DNA of 64,000 nt from Oenanthe sinensis (taxonomy: Eukaryota; Streptophyta; Magnoliopsida; Apiales; Apiaceae), in assembly GCA_028671895.1 (NCBI GenBank), contig CM053794.1, positions 23,980,501 through 24,044,500 of the forward strand, given 5' to 3'. The position numbers and the translations under genes are program-made. This document shows, in pieces, positions 1 through 12,663 of this stretch (positions within the stretch are counted from its first letter, which is position 1; each line of letters starts with the position of its first letter). The notes under the pieces are model-generated. The model ran no database searches. It was given only the letters and a program-made list of their open reading frames with translations, and was not told the DNA's origin.

Positions 1-809
1 TGGCCTCCTACCATATTGGTTCTGAAATGTTCCATACGACTGATTTCTTCCCCAACTCTCCGCTTTTCTTTTCTTTCCTTCATTTTCCCTTGGAATAAAA
101 TTACTTCTCTCTTCTATTATCTCAGCCTTATTCACCACCTTAATATACCCAGTAAGCTCAAAAGCAGCCACCCTAGTTTGTATCCACGGTCTCAACCCAT
201 ATTGAAATCTCCTCGCCTTTTTCTTATCAGTATCCACGAAATGTGGCACGAACCTAGATAGCTCTATAAACTCCTTCTCATATTCAGCAACTGTTTTATT
301 ATTCTGCTTTAGTTCTAAGAACATCATCTCCATTCTACTCTCCATATGCTCAAGAAAATACTTCTCCAAAAATAACTCAGTGAACCTCTCCCAGGTTACT
401 ATCCCTGCGGGCTCCATTAATTCCTTAGACTCCCACCAATAGTTCGCCTCTTCCTTCAGCAAATAGGTGGCGAAGATCGTCTTCTGCCCTTCTTCTACTC
501 CTATAATCTTAAAGGATTTCTCCATTTCTTTCAACCATGACCTAGCCTCGAATGGTTCACCAAACCCTTTAAATTCAGGTGGTTGTATTGACTTAAAAGC
601 CTTAAAAGCTGCCGCAGTCTGGTTTACTAAATTGGGCATGGGACCCTGTTGGCCACGGTCTAGGGTTTGTCGTAACAAATCTACTAGTTGGTTCAAACTT
701 TGATTATTCTGGTTGTCATTCTGGTTATCTCCTCGGTTGTTATCCCCCCCCCCCCCCCCGTAGAAGCCTCACCTTCCCTGGGGTTAGCTCTGGTCTTCTT
801 TGGTGGCAT
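1..809 (-). pseudogene. Gypsy gag, first tandem copy (partial)
   Basis: This is the N-terminal two thirds of the same gag found complete at 7069-8316. Base 1 here corresponds to base 7498 there. The likely ATG is at 809-807 (reads MPPKKTRANP), followed by a poly-Gly tract from a 16-base C run on the plus strand, then an N/Q-rich stretch and the Retrotrans_gag domain with the WWES segment. The zinc knuckles and C terminus lie beyond the window start. With a run of 16 the frame after the tract does not join the gag domain, so either the run length is misassembled or this copy is frameshifted. Confidence 0.8.
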
Positions 810-1378
810 TTTTCTGAAATCCAAATAAAAGAATTTTTCATTAAAAATGTTCAGTTCAATAAAACTGCATACCCATAAGATAGTCTTTTATAAAAACAAA
901 ACAGTATATATAGGTACATATACATAAATATATGTATATATATATATATATGCATCTATATGTATACATGTATTTATATATATATATATACGTATACCTA
1001 TATACTTACTATTTTTTTAAAAATTTTAACCCGATAAATCATGGATACACTTTTTTTTTGTCTCAATCGATTCTTCCATTGGTGCCTACCCTAACTACTC
1101 TTTGGGGTTCTACTATATTTTCTATCTCAGTTTCTTTGATTCTAACTCCCCCTTTAATCATCTTGAGGTGTCCATCAAACGGTGTATGTCCTTATCGACT
1201 TATAATAATCTTGAAAGAACTCCACAACAATATCATCTACCACTAAGAGTCTTATTAGACTCACTCTTGGTACCACCTCCAGTAGTCCAATCGCGAACTC
1301 TACATGAACTCCTACATTACTCTCTTGGATATATTGTCATATCTTCTCCTACTCTCGTTCTATGGTTTATAACCTACC

Positions 1379-1390
1379 GCTCTGATACCA
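1379..1390 (-). other. tRNA-iMet primer-binding site, gypsy copy 1
   Basis: The minus strand reads TGGTATCAGAGC four bases inside the LTR edge. This is the usual plant PBS complementary to initiator-methionine tRNA. It proves that the LTR at 1395-6919 also acts as the 5' LTR of the internal copy to its left. Confidence 0.85.
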
Positions 1391-4300
1391 TTTCTGTAAC
1401 GCCCCCCAAATCCCCTACAGGAATCCAGGTCGTCACATTCTCTTAATCCCCTACAGGAATCCAGGTCGTCACATTCTCTTGCGGAATATTTAACCTCCTG
1501 CTCACAATATAATATACAACAATATTCATAATAAACTCCCCCAAACTACTCCACGGGTTATAGTCTTAGAACGCATACTTACTGATTCAAAAGTTATTAC
1601 ATCACATTCTCATCTCTCATAATCTCTGAAATAATATTACAACTTCAATTGTCAAGATGATGAAAACATCACAAACTTTCTACCAACTCGCACCCTCGTT
1701 AGACACTATAAAGCTAACGTGTTGAATCAGTTGCTTTCCCTTTCCCTTTGTCACGGTCCGCCGTACTCGTACCAGCTTTGTTTGCCGCTGTTTTATAATA
1801 TTTAAATAGCAAGAATGAGCCAAAAAAAATGCCCAGCAAGTCTATATATGCCACAACAACTCAACAAAAATATATAGTTTTTACCACTCTAAAACAACCC
1901 CTCCACATATACGATTATACTCTTTTTGAAAAGAAAATACCTCAAAAACCCTCATAATCTTTAAATACTACTAATATGAATTGAATAAATATATCTCAAT
2001 AACTTCTCAAATTGATACCCTAGTTAACCGAATCACGGAGGCCTCCGTGAACGATTAAGGTATCAGGGAATAACTTCTCAAATTAATACCCTAGTTAACC
2101 GAACCACAAAGGCATCAGTTAACAATTAAGGTATTAAGGATTGGACTTCTTCGAAAACGCCACCTCAAGTAATGGATTCATCAGTCCATTGTCACTACTC
2201 GTTTACTATCGATAGAAGGATGAGCCGACGTCTCGAACACACCCTTAACCCATAATAGGGTTACTCCTCAAGTTGGGCCGGTGCGTTACTCCGGTCACTT
2301 TTGTCATCTCTAGTCCAGAATATAAGGTGTCGGAATCTTCGATCACCTTCAACAATACAGCTCTTAGGCGTCACGGTAAAATAACACGTGCACCTTTATT
2401 TACTTCTCAATAAAATATTACTCCAATATCATTCAGAAACAATGAATGATAAACACCTCCAATAATTTAATTTTCCCCTTGAATGAGTAGAGGAAATATT
2501 TATATGAACAACTGTTCTGATCATGGGTTCAGAATAAGTTAACCCATATCAGTATTCTCCACTTACTCTATATATATAACTCCACTCTTAAATATCAATA
2601 AGATATAGTATGAAGATATTATTTAATACACCTCGTTTTATAAAATCTGGATAACAAGCTCAATCAATAATATATAGGCATTTCAAATATGTATGAATAA
2701 AATCTGGTATAAACAACTAGATAGAATACTTGCAATGTATATCTTTAAAAATAGAAACCATGCTAAAACAAGGTCATAATACTCTGAACAAGAAAGTATA
2801 GGAAAACATGCATACGTAGCAATACATATATTTTTTTTTTATGTAAAAACGTAGGGATATAAAACTTGCCTTGGTTATTCAAAATGAAAACCCTGCTCCT
2901 TTCACTTCTCGGATACGCTATAATCATATAAGAACTCGTTTTAGTAAACATAAGCAGGTATTAAGTCAACTCAAGTTTTATTTCTATTTTTCTTTAACCC
3001 TTATTATCCGGCATTCACCTCCTCGGGTCTATCTTAACCCTTCGTAAACCATCTCGTCAATGACTTTTAACCTAATCCTTTACTCCAATCTATAGTCATG
3101 TTATTCATCAACATCTTTCGTGTTTTAATCGACTCAAAATTATCCTTTTATCCTAGCCAAAATGACTCGTCAAAATCGTGCCTCTAGAGTTGACTCTTCT
3201 GCAAATTACTATTACGCGACTCCCACTCTAACATTTTTAATAAATCCAAAAATTCTTAATTAAATATGAATCCACCTCAAGGAGCTTCTTGAGTATTTGT
3301 AATATTTATCAAAAATATTTTGATTTGGAACCCTTGAGTTTAACTTGGTGAAATGTATTTTACAAATCGAGTCAACTACGGGGTTTTATTATTTTCACCG
3401 TTTTCACTAAATCGCTCATAACTCATTAACCGTTAACTCAAATGACACACCAATTTCGCATGCACGATCTAGATAACGTCTAGAATATAATCCATCAAAA
3501 GTTTGCCCCTGACTCATTTTCACGAATTTACAGAACAGGGCAGTAGCTCCTCTAGTGAATAGTGCATCGCACAACTTTGGTTCCAACATTTTTATAAAAT
3601 CGAAAAATTAACATCTGCCCTTGAAATTTTGGAGAGGTCTTACTAACTGACCAAATTACTTAATCTCAAAATTTCATGATTTTTCGTGACTGTCAAGGGG
3701 TCTGTTTATATATACAAAGGGAGTCATTCGAAACAGTTTGGTCCTTTTAGACACCTCCACTAAAACTAACTTTTCTCCTAAACCGTAAATCGGAATAACG
3801 TGATTCAAGTGTCAAAACGATCTATGAGTCAAGTACTATCCAACTATGGTCAGAGGTGTTAGGGGTCAGGAGCTTGACAATTCGGATTTCACAGTTTAAA
3901 GGAGTGTTCACGAAAAATGGGCATTACGACGGCTATAAACTTAACGTTTTCCGGATTCAACCAATTGAAATTCATTCTCAACCAACACTCCACCTTACTC
4001 ATATCATCATAACCATATCATTAAGCTACTGATTTCACAACTTTAGATTAACATCATTTCATAACCTCAACCCACAACACTACATCTTACTAACAAAACA
4101 ACTACTTAGTCATGCTAAGTCATACATCTATCTACTAACATTTTTACTCCATGCAACTCACACAAACGTAAGGGTTAGTGGTGTTCATACCTTCTTAGAG
4201 CTCAAAAAACACCTATCTAGAGCTTAGAGTCCTTGGGAGAGCTTGATCTAGCCTTGATCATAAGTAAACATCAAGAACAAAACTTAGTAATTTTCGGAGT

Positions 4301-4543
4301 TACTATTCAGCCTCAACTTCTACAATTTATTTACCCAATCAAAACACCTCCAAAAATTATGAAATTAAATACGTACCTTCTACCTATAGTGAAGAAGATA
4401 TGGTTAAAATTTGGTGATTTTTGGATGAGTAGAACCGAAGTTATAAAATTTTCTTTGCAGCTTGCTCAAGCTGGGCAGAAACTGGAAGAAATGGAAGAGA
4501 GCTTTTGCTTCCTTTGCTTTACTTGTGTTGGCTGATTTCTCAC

Positions 4544-6295
4544 TAGGGCTGCAAACGAACAGAGTCGAGCCGAGTTTTGCCCGAGCCGAGTCGAGTTTGA
4601 CTTTTTTTTTAAACGAACCGAACCGAGCCGAGTTTGACTTTTTTTTAAAACGAACCGAGCCGAGCCGAGTTTCCTAATAAACGAGTCGAACACGAGTTGT
4701 TCGCGAACAAATCGCGAAAAATAAAAAATTAATTTGGTTGAAAATTCTAGTATATCATTACTATATTGACTAGTACTCGTAACTAGTGTTTTGTCACGAA
4801 TTGTTGTTTCTATTTTTCTAAAAATATTTCTCGACAATCCAACCATATGAATGTCAAGATATGTATAATATAATGATATCCCCAAATTTTAAAAAAATAA
4901 AAAATTAATTTGGTTGGAGATCTTAGTATATCACTATTATATTGACTAGTACTCGTAACTAGTGCATTGTCACAAATTATTGTTTCTATTCTTTTAAAAT
5001 ATTTCTCGACAATCCAACCGTACGGATGTCAAGATATATCTAATATAATGATATTTCCAAATTTTAAAAAAATTGATTTGGTTGGAGATCTTAGTATATC
5101 ACTACTATATTGACTAGAATTCGTAACTAGTGTTTTGTCACGAATTGTTCTTTCCATTTTTTTAAAAATATTTCTCGACGATCCAACCGTACAGATGTCA
5201 AGATATATTTAATTTAATGATATTCCCAAATTTAATGTATTATATTTATTAATATATATATATATATATATATTATGTATAATAATACAAATGTAACATA
5301 TTTAATTATGGTCAATTTATTAACAAATGTAAAATTCTTGATGTTGAATTCGAAATTTCATATTTGTGTTGTGACTATATATATATATATATATATAACA
5401 TACATAATTTTATAACATATGAAATTTAATATATATAACATATTAAATACATATGATTTAATATTTAATTAAATTATATATATTAAATTATATGACATAT
5501 AATTTTGTGTTGTGACTATATATAACATATTAAATACATATGATTTAATATTTAATTAAATTATATATATTAAATTATATATATTAAATTATATGAAATT
5601 TTGTGTTGTGACTATATATATTAAATTTAATTTTATAACATATAATTTTATTTGAATCATATGTATTTAATACTTAATATATTAAATATGATTCAAATAA
5701 TCAAATGTAAATACATTATAATATATGTGTGTGTGTATATATTTATACATATCATAATAAAAACATAATATAAAATTTGAATTTGTGTTAATTATTATAT
5801 TTAGAGATTTTAAAAATAAAATATTCAAGAAGTAAGACACATCAGTACATCACAGATTCAAAATTTGGGAATTGGGAGGCAAATGCCAGAATCTGATTCT
5901 TAGCATCTGTAAAACAAATAAAAACCACATGTATAGTATACACTTATTCTTTTTTTAACAATATATATATAATATGAATAACTTCATATAAACATTAATA
6001 TATTAAATATGATATAAATATTTAAATTATTCATAATATTTTTTTATTTATAATATATATAAATTTTATCCGAGCCGAGCTCGAGCCGAACTCGAGCTGA
6101 ACTCGAGCCGATCCCGAGCTAAACGAGCCGAGCTCGAGCTGAACAGACATAAAGCTCGGCTCGGGTTCATTTACTAACCGAGCGGATTTTTATGTTCAAG
6201 ATCAGGTTCTTTTAATAAACGAACAGAGTCGAGCTCACTTAAACGAGCCGAGCTCGAGTTTTGTTCATGAACAGCTCTGTTCATTTGCAGCCCTA
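4544..6295. mobile_element. Non-autonomous hAT element inside the gypsy LTR
   Basis: It starts TAGGGCTGCAAACGAAC and ends GTTCATTTGCAGCCCTA, imperfect terminal inverted repeats typical of plant hAT elements. It is flanked by the 8-bp duplication TTTCTCAC at 4536-4543 and 6296-6303, while the sister LTR has a single TTTCTCAC at the matching place near 12040. Both ends carry many GAGCCGAG/GAGCTCGAG words, as expected for subterminal transposase-binding sites. There is no transposase ORF. The middle is very AT-rich and includes three tandem units at 4720-5232. Confidence 0.93.
4720..5232. repeat. Three tandem ~170-bp units inside the hAT element
   Basis: The units start around 4725, 4901 and 5070, with AATTTGGTTG recurring at spacings of about 176 and 168 bp. 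Each contains GACTAGTACTCGTAACTAGTG, a T-rich tract and a CGACAATCCAACCGTACGG-type word. The same order of landmarks is found in the 172-bp array of the CACTA element further right. Confidence 0.75.
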
Positions 6296-6919
6296 TTTCT
6301 CACACGATTGTGACTTGGTGGAGTGAAAAGGGCAAGGTCAAGTACTAGGGTTCCTTGAATTAGGGATCACCTTTCCTTTTCTCCATGTTTTAGGGAACTA
6401 TGTTCCTAACTAGTTGGTTAGTCATACTTGGCTAGTTACACTTCTAGTTGCATGGTTAGTAATCTCATTTGATTTCCACCAACCTAGTTGCATGGATCCT
6501 TGGATGCACTTTACTTGTTATCCAACATTTATCACTTAATCCTCCACGTAATTTCGATTAATTCGAAGCGTTTCGACATAGAATTTCCGTAACGTAAATC
6601 CTTAATATTCCAATTACTCTAACTCGATTATAACCAAGAACTTTCTAAAATATAATCCATTTGATCACAACTTAATTCTCTTATTCCTTGATATCTCATA
6701 AATCATGAAACAATTAGTAAAAGCGGAAATCTTCGGATTCTGACTGCTTTTACATTAACTCATTTTCTTCATGTAACAATACCACATCTTCGGTTTTCCC
6801 ATATTCCACCACTTACCTAGTGTGGGCTAAAAAGTTTTTCATAATCCGTAGAATCACTATTCATCAGGGGCGTTTATAAAAAAATAAAAAAAATTCGTCC
6901 AAAAATCCGGGTTATTACA

Positions 6920-6932
6920 GTCTACCCTCCTT
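6920..6932 (-). other. Polypurine tract of the gypsy element
   Basis: The minus strand reads AAGGAGGGTAGAC directly before the LTR start TGTAATAACC. This is the expected plus-strand primer position. Just upstream is the gypsy 3'-terminal stretch GAGGACGGAATCC, common at the end of plant Ty3 internal regions, so the 3' end of the internal region is intact although pol is gone. Confidence 0.75.
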
Positions 6933-7068
6933 ACAAGGATTCCGTCCTCGGAATCTATGTAAGAGACGACTAGGCATTCTACTCCTTTTCATCCTTATCA
7001 TTATGTCTCTATATTCTTCTTAACACTTCTTAACATACCTCTATTTTCATATCAGCTTAACAATTATA

Positions 7069-8316
7069 TTAGTATTTATAACGTTTAAGTGTAAGTGTAC
7101 CTTCCATCTCATCCATTTCTCTTGCACCATCGGCCACCGTCATGTTAAAATTCCTAGCAGTTGATTGATTGTTATTAGCCCCACGGCTTTGTTGTGATAT
7201 TGCTGGTCCCAGTGTTGACGCCTTACAATCTCTGGAGATGTGACCCTCCTTTCCACATTTGTAGCAGACTACTCCCTTCCTAGGACAATTCATCCGTTGA
7301 TGCCCCTCTTGACCACAGTTATAACACCTTCCTTCTGATTTTGCACATAGTCCCGGATGCTTCTTTCCACACACCTCACAGTCTGGCAGTGGCGGTCTCG
7401 GCTGCCGAAACTGGCTCTCATTTCCCTGTTGTCCTACTCGGACACTATTCGTACTTTCTACTTGGTTAAATCCTCCACCTTTTCCAGTATGAAACCCTGG
7501 CCTCCTACCATATTGGTTCTGAAATGTTCCATACGACTGATTTCTTCCCCAACTCTCCGCTTTTCTTTTCTTTCCTTCATTTTCCCTTGGAATAAAATTA
7601 CTTCCCTCTTCTATTATCTCAGCCTTATTCACCACCTTAATATACCCAGTAAGCTCAAAAGCAGCCACCCTAGTTTGTATCCACGGTCTCAACCCATATT
7701 GAAATCTCCTCGCCTTTTTCTTATCAGTATCCACGAAATGTGGCACGAACCTAGATAGCTCTATAAACTCCTTCTCATATTCAGCAACTGTTTTATTATT
7801 CTGCTTTAGTTCTAAGAACATCATCTCCATTCTACTCTCCATATGCTCAAGAAAATACTTCTCCAAAAATAACTCAGTGAACCTCTCCCAGGTTACTATC
7901 CCTGCGGGCTCCATTAATTCCTTAGACTCCCACCAATAGTTCGCCTCTTCCTTCAGCAAATAGGTGGCGAAGATCGTCTTCTGCCCTTCTTCTACTCCTA
8001 TAATCTTAAAGGATTTCTCCATTTCTTTCAACCATGACCTAGCCTCGAATGGTTCACCAAACCCTTTAAATTCAGGTGGTTGTATTGACTTAAAAGCCTT
8101 AAAAGCTGCCGCAGTCTGGTTTACTAAATTGGGCATGGGACCCTGTTGGCCACGGTCTAGGGTTTGTCGTAACAAATCTACTAGTTGGTTCAAACTTTGA
8201 TTATTCTGGTTGTCATTCTAGGTTATCTCCTCGGTTGTTATCCCCCCCCCCCCCCCCCCCCCCCCCGTAGAAGCCTCACCTTCCCTGGGGTTAGCTCTGG
8301 TCTTCTTTGGTGGCAT
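7069..8316 (-). CDS. gag: Ty3/gypsy Gag (second tandem copy)
   Basis: This is the capsid/nucleocapsid polyprotein of a plant gypsy element. An uninterrupted frame covers 8193-7069 (about 374 codons); the natural ATG is probably at 8316-8314 (MPPKKTRA), before a 25-base C run and a one-base insertion near 8218 that breaks the frame relative to copy 1. Visible parts are the Retrotrans_gag domain with EARSWLKEMEKSF and EANYWWES, a basic linker, and two CCHC zinc knuckles near the C terminus (CYNCGQEGHQRMNC and CYKCGKEGHISRDC). Normal gypsy elements would continue into protease and RT; here the frame stops and the PPT follows within 150 bp. Confidence 0.88.
8242..8266. repeat. 25-base C homopolymer in gag leader
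   Basis: There is an uninterrupted run of C on the plus strand, against 16 C at 744-759 in the tandem sister. It encodes a poly-Gly tract near the Gag N terminus. The 9-base difference is in frame, but neither length keeps the ATG in frame with the gag domain, so the run lengths may be unreliable. Confidence 0.8.
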
Positions 8317-8881
8317 TTTTCTGAAATCAAAATAAAAGAATTTTTCATTAAAAATGTTCAGTTCAATAAAACTGCATACCCATAAGATAGTCTTTTATAA
8401 AAACAAAACAGTATATATAGGTACATATACATAAATATATGTATATATATATATATGCATCTATATGTATACATGTATTTATATATATATATATACGTAT
8501 ACCTATATACTTACTATTTTTTTAAAAATTTTAACCCGATAAATCATGGATACACTTTTTTTTTGTCTCAATCGATTCTTCCATTGGTGCCTACCCTAAC
8601 TACTCTTTGGGGTTCTACTATATTTTCTATCTCAGTTTCTTTGATTCTAACTCCCCCTTTAATCATCTTGAGGTGTCCATCAAACGGTGTATGTCCTTAT
8701 CGACTTATAATAATCTTGAAAGAACTCCACAACAATATCATCTACCACTAAGAGTCTTATTAGACTCACTCTTGGTACCACCTCCAGTAGTCCAATCGCG
8801 AACTCTACATGAACTCCTACATTACTCTCTTGTATATAGTCATATCTTCTCCTACTCTCGTTCTATGGTTTATAACCTACC

Positions 8882-8893
8882 GCTCTGATACCA
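8882..8893 (-). other. tRNA-iMet primer-binding site, gypsy copy 2
   Basis: TGGTATCAGAGC on the minus strand, four bases from the inner edge of the LTR at 8898. Confidence 0.87.
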
Positions 8894-8897
8894 TTTC

Positions 8898-11800
8898 TGT
8901 AACGCCCCCCAAATCCCCTACAGGAATCCAGGTCGTCACATTCTCTTAATCCCCTACAGGAATCCAGGTCGTCACATTCTCTTACGGAATATTTAACCTC
9001 CTGCTCACAATATAATATACAACAATATTCATAATAAACTCCCCCAAACTACTCAACGGGTTATAGTCTTAGAACGCATACTTACTGATTCAAAAGTTAT
9101 TACATCACATTCTCATCTCTCATAATCTCTGAAATAATATTACAACTTCAATTGTCAAGATGATGAAAACATCACAAACTTTCTACCAACTCGCACCCTC
9201 GTTAGACACTATAAAGCTAACGTGTTGAATCAGTTGCTTTCCCTTTCCCTTTGTCACGGTCCGCCGTACTCGTACCAGCTTTGTTTGCCGCTGTTTTATA
9301 ATATTTAAATAGCAAGAATGAGCCAAAAAAAATGTCCAGCAAGTCTATATATGCCACAACAACTCAACAAAAATATATAGTTTTTACCACTCTAAAACAA
9401 CCCCTCCACATATACGATTATACTCTTTTTGAAAAGAAAATACCTCAAAAACCCTCATAATCTTTAAATACTACTAATATGAATTGAATAAATATATCTC
9501 AATAACTTCTCAAATTGATACCCTAGTTAACCGAATCACGGAGGCCTCCGTGAACGATTAAGGTATCAGGGAATAACTTCTCAAATTAATACCCTAGTTA
9601 ACCGAACCACAAAGGCATCAGTTAACAATTAAGGTATTAAGGATTGGACTTCTTCGAAAACGCCACCTCAAGTAATGGATTCATCAGTCCATTGTCACTA
9701 CTCGTTTACTATCGATAGAAGGATGAGCCGACGTCTCGAACACACCCTTAACCCATAATAGGGTTACTCCTCAAGTTGGGCCGGTGCGTTACTCCGGTCA
9801 CTTTTGTCATCTCTAGTCCAGAATATAAGGTGTCGGAATCTTCGATCACCTTCAACAATACAGCTCTTAGGCGTCACGGTAAAATAACACGTGCACCTTT
9901 ATTTACTTCTCAATAAAATATTACTCCAATATCATTCAGAAACAATGAATGATAAACACCTCCAATAATTTAATTTTCCCCTTGAATGAGTAGAGGAAAT
10001 ATTTATATGAACAACTGTTCTGATCATGGGTTCAGAATAAGTTAACCCATATCAGTATTCTCCACTTACTCTATATATATAACTCCACTCTTAAATATCA
10101 ATAAGATATAGTATGAAGATATTATTTAATACACCTCGTTTTATAAAATCTGGATAACAAGCTCAATCAATAATATATAGGCATTTCAAATATGTATGAA
10201 TAAAATCTGGTATAAACAACTAGATAGAATACTTGCAATGTATATCTTTAAAAATAGAAACCATGCTAAAACAAGGTCATAATACTCTGAACAAGAAAGT
10301 ATAGGAAAACATGCATACGTAGCAATACATATATTTTTTTTTTATGTAAAAACGTAGGGATATAAAACTTGCCTTGGTTATGCAAAATGAAAACCCTGCT
10401 CCTTTCACTTCTCGGATACGCTATAATCATATAAGAACTCGTTTTAGTAAACATAAGCAGGTATTAAGTCAACTCAAGTTTTATTTCTATTTTTCTTTAA
10501 CCCTTATTATCCGGCATTCACCTCCTCGGGTCTATCTTAACCCTTCGTAAACCATCTCGTCAATGACTTTTAACCTAATCCTTTACTCCAATCTATAGTC
10601 ATGTTATTCATCAACATCTTTCGTGTTTTAATCGACTCAAAATTATCCTTTTATCCTAGCCAAAATGACTCGTCAAAATCGTGCCTCTAGAGTTGACTCT
10701 TCTGCAAATTACTATTACGCGACTCCCACTCTAACATTTTTAATAAATCCAAAAATTCTTAATTAAATATGAATCCACCTCAAGGAGCTTCTTGAGTATT
10801 TGTAATATTTATCAAAAATATTTTGATTTGGAACCCTTGAGTTTAACTTGGTGAAATGTATTTTACAAATCGAGTCAATTACGGGGTTTTATTATTTTCA
10901 CCGCTTTCACTAAATCGCTCATAACTCATTAACCGTTAACTCAAATGACACACCGATTTCGCGTGCACGATCTAGATAACGTCTAGAATATAATCCATCA
11001 AAAGTTTGCCCCTGAGTCATTTTCACGAATTTACAGAACAGGGCAGTAGCTCCTCTAGTGAATAGTGCATCGCACAACTTTGGTTCCAACATTTTTATAA
11101 AATCGAAAAATTAACATCTGCCCTTGAAATTTTGGAGAGGTCTTACTAACTGACCAAATTACTTAATCTCAAAATTTCATGATTTTTCGTGACTGTCAAG
11201 GGGTCTGTTTATATATATAAAGGGAGTCATTCGAAACAGTTTGGTCCTTTTAGACACCTCCACTAAAACTAACTTTTCTCCTAAACCGTAAATCGGAATA
11301 ACGTGATTCAAGTGTCAAAACGATTTATGAGTCAAGTACTATCCAACTATGGTCAGAGGTGTTAGGGGTCAGGAGCTTGACAATTCAGATTTCACAGTTT
11401 AAAGGAGTGTTCACGAAAAATGGGCATTACGACGGCTATAAACTTAACGTTTTCCGGATTCAACCAATTGAAATTCATTCTCAACCAACACTCCACCTTA
11501 CTCATATCATCATAACCATATCATTAAGCTACTGATTTCACAACTTTAGATTAACATCATTTCATAACCTCAACCCACAACACTACATCTTACTAACAAA
11601 ACAACTACTTAGTCATGCTAAGTCATACATCTATCTACTAACATTTTTACTCCATGCAACTCACACAAACGTAAGGGTTAGTGGTGTTCATACCTTCTTA
11701 GAGCTCAAACAACACCTATCTAGAGCTTAGAGTCCTTGGGAGAGCTTGATCTAGCCTTGATCATAAGTAAACATCAAGAACAAAACTTAGTAATTTTCAG

Positions 11801-12663
11801 AGTTACTATTCAGCCTCAACTTCTACAATTTATTTACCCAATCAAAACACCTCCAAAAATTATGAAATTAAATACGTACCTTCTACCTATAGTGAAGAAG
11901 ATATGGTTAAAATTTGGTGATTTTTGGATGAGTAGAACCGAAGTTATAAAATTTTCTTTGCAGCTTGCTCAAGCTGGGCAGAAACTGGAAGAAATGGAAG
12001 AGAGCTTTTGCTTCCTTTGCTTTACTTGTGTTGGCTGATTTCTCACACAATTATGACTTGGTGGAGTGAAAAGGGCAAGGTCAAGTACTTGGGTTCCTTG
12101 AATTAGGGATCACCTTTCCTTTTCTCCATGTTTTAGGGAACTATGTTCCTAACTAGTTGGTTAGTCATACTTGGCTAGTTACACTTCTAGTTGCATGGTT
12201 AGTAATCCCATTTGATTTGCACCAACCTAGTTGCATGGATCCTTGGATGCACTTTACTTGTTATCCAACATTTATCACTTAATCCTCCACGTAATTTCGA
12301 TTAATTCGAAGCGTTTCGACGTAGAATTTCCGTAACGTAAATCCTTAATATTCCAATTACTCTAACTCGATTATAACCAAGAACTTTCTAAAATATAATC
12401 CATTTGATCACAACTTAATTCTCTTATTCCTTGATATCTCATAAATCATGAAACAATTAGTAAAAGCGGAAATCTTCGGATTCTGACTGCTTTTACATTC
12501 ACTCATTTTCTTCATGCAACAATACCACATCTTCGGTTTTCCCATATTCCACCACTTACCTAGTGTGGGCTAAAAAGTTTTTCATAATCCGTAGAATCAC
12601 TATTCATCAGGGGCGTTTATAAATAAAAAAAAAAAAATTCGTCCAAAAATCCGGGTTATTACA
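8898..12663 (-). repeat. Gypsy 5' LTR (3766 bp, empty hAT site)
   Basis: This is the partner of 1395-6919 with the same termini and the same internal 36-bp and 71-bp duplications. The site filled by the hAT element in the sister is empty here (single TTTCTCAC near 12040). Differences from the sister seen by eye are scattered single substitutions and short indels, so the two copies are young. Its right edge at 12663 is followed directly by AATATTCTCC from a copia-B LTR. Confidence 0.92.

Larger units (their letters stand above)
1395..6919 (-). repeat. Gypsy LTR (middle LTR of the tandem), with hAT insertion
   Basis: It spans TGTAACGCCCC to GGGTTATTACA on the plus strand and matches 8898-12663 along its length. 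It is 5525 bp; removing the 1752-bp hAT element and its extra 8-bp duplication leaves 3765 bp, the size of its partner. Two internal tandem duplications are visible in both LTRs: a 36-bp unit starting near 1408 (repeats AATCCCCTACAGG) and a 71-bp unit at about 1998 and 2069 (repeats AATAACTTCTCAAATT). No ORF inside it looks real. Confidence 0.9.
1..12663 (-). mobile_element. Gag-only Ty3/gypsy LTR retrotransposon in an LTR-sharing tandem
   Basis: Read on the minus strand, the order is LTR (8898-12663), PBS, gag, PPT, LTR (1395-6919), PBS, and a second gag copy cut by the window start. Both LTRs begin TGTAATAACCCGG and end GGGGGCGTTACA. The complete internal region is only about 1.98 kb and contains gag but no protease, RT, RNase H or integrase, so the element is non-autonomous (the TR-GAG class is the closest known description). 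The LTR (about 3.77 kb without its insertion) is longer than the internal part. The two internal copies and the two LTRs are nearly identical by eye, which implies a recent tandem formed by LTR-LTR unequal recombination or template switching. The right edge abuts a copia-B LTR fragment, the insertion target. Confidence 0.88.

Noticed and set aside
4233..4535. 100-codon ORF in the gypsy LTR, also at 11736-12038
   Set aside because: It lies within LTR sequence, has no known domain, and is conserved only because the two LTRs are recent copies.
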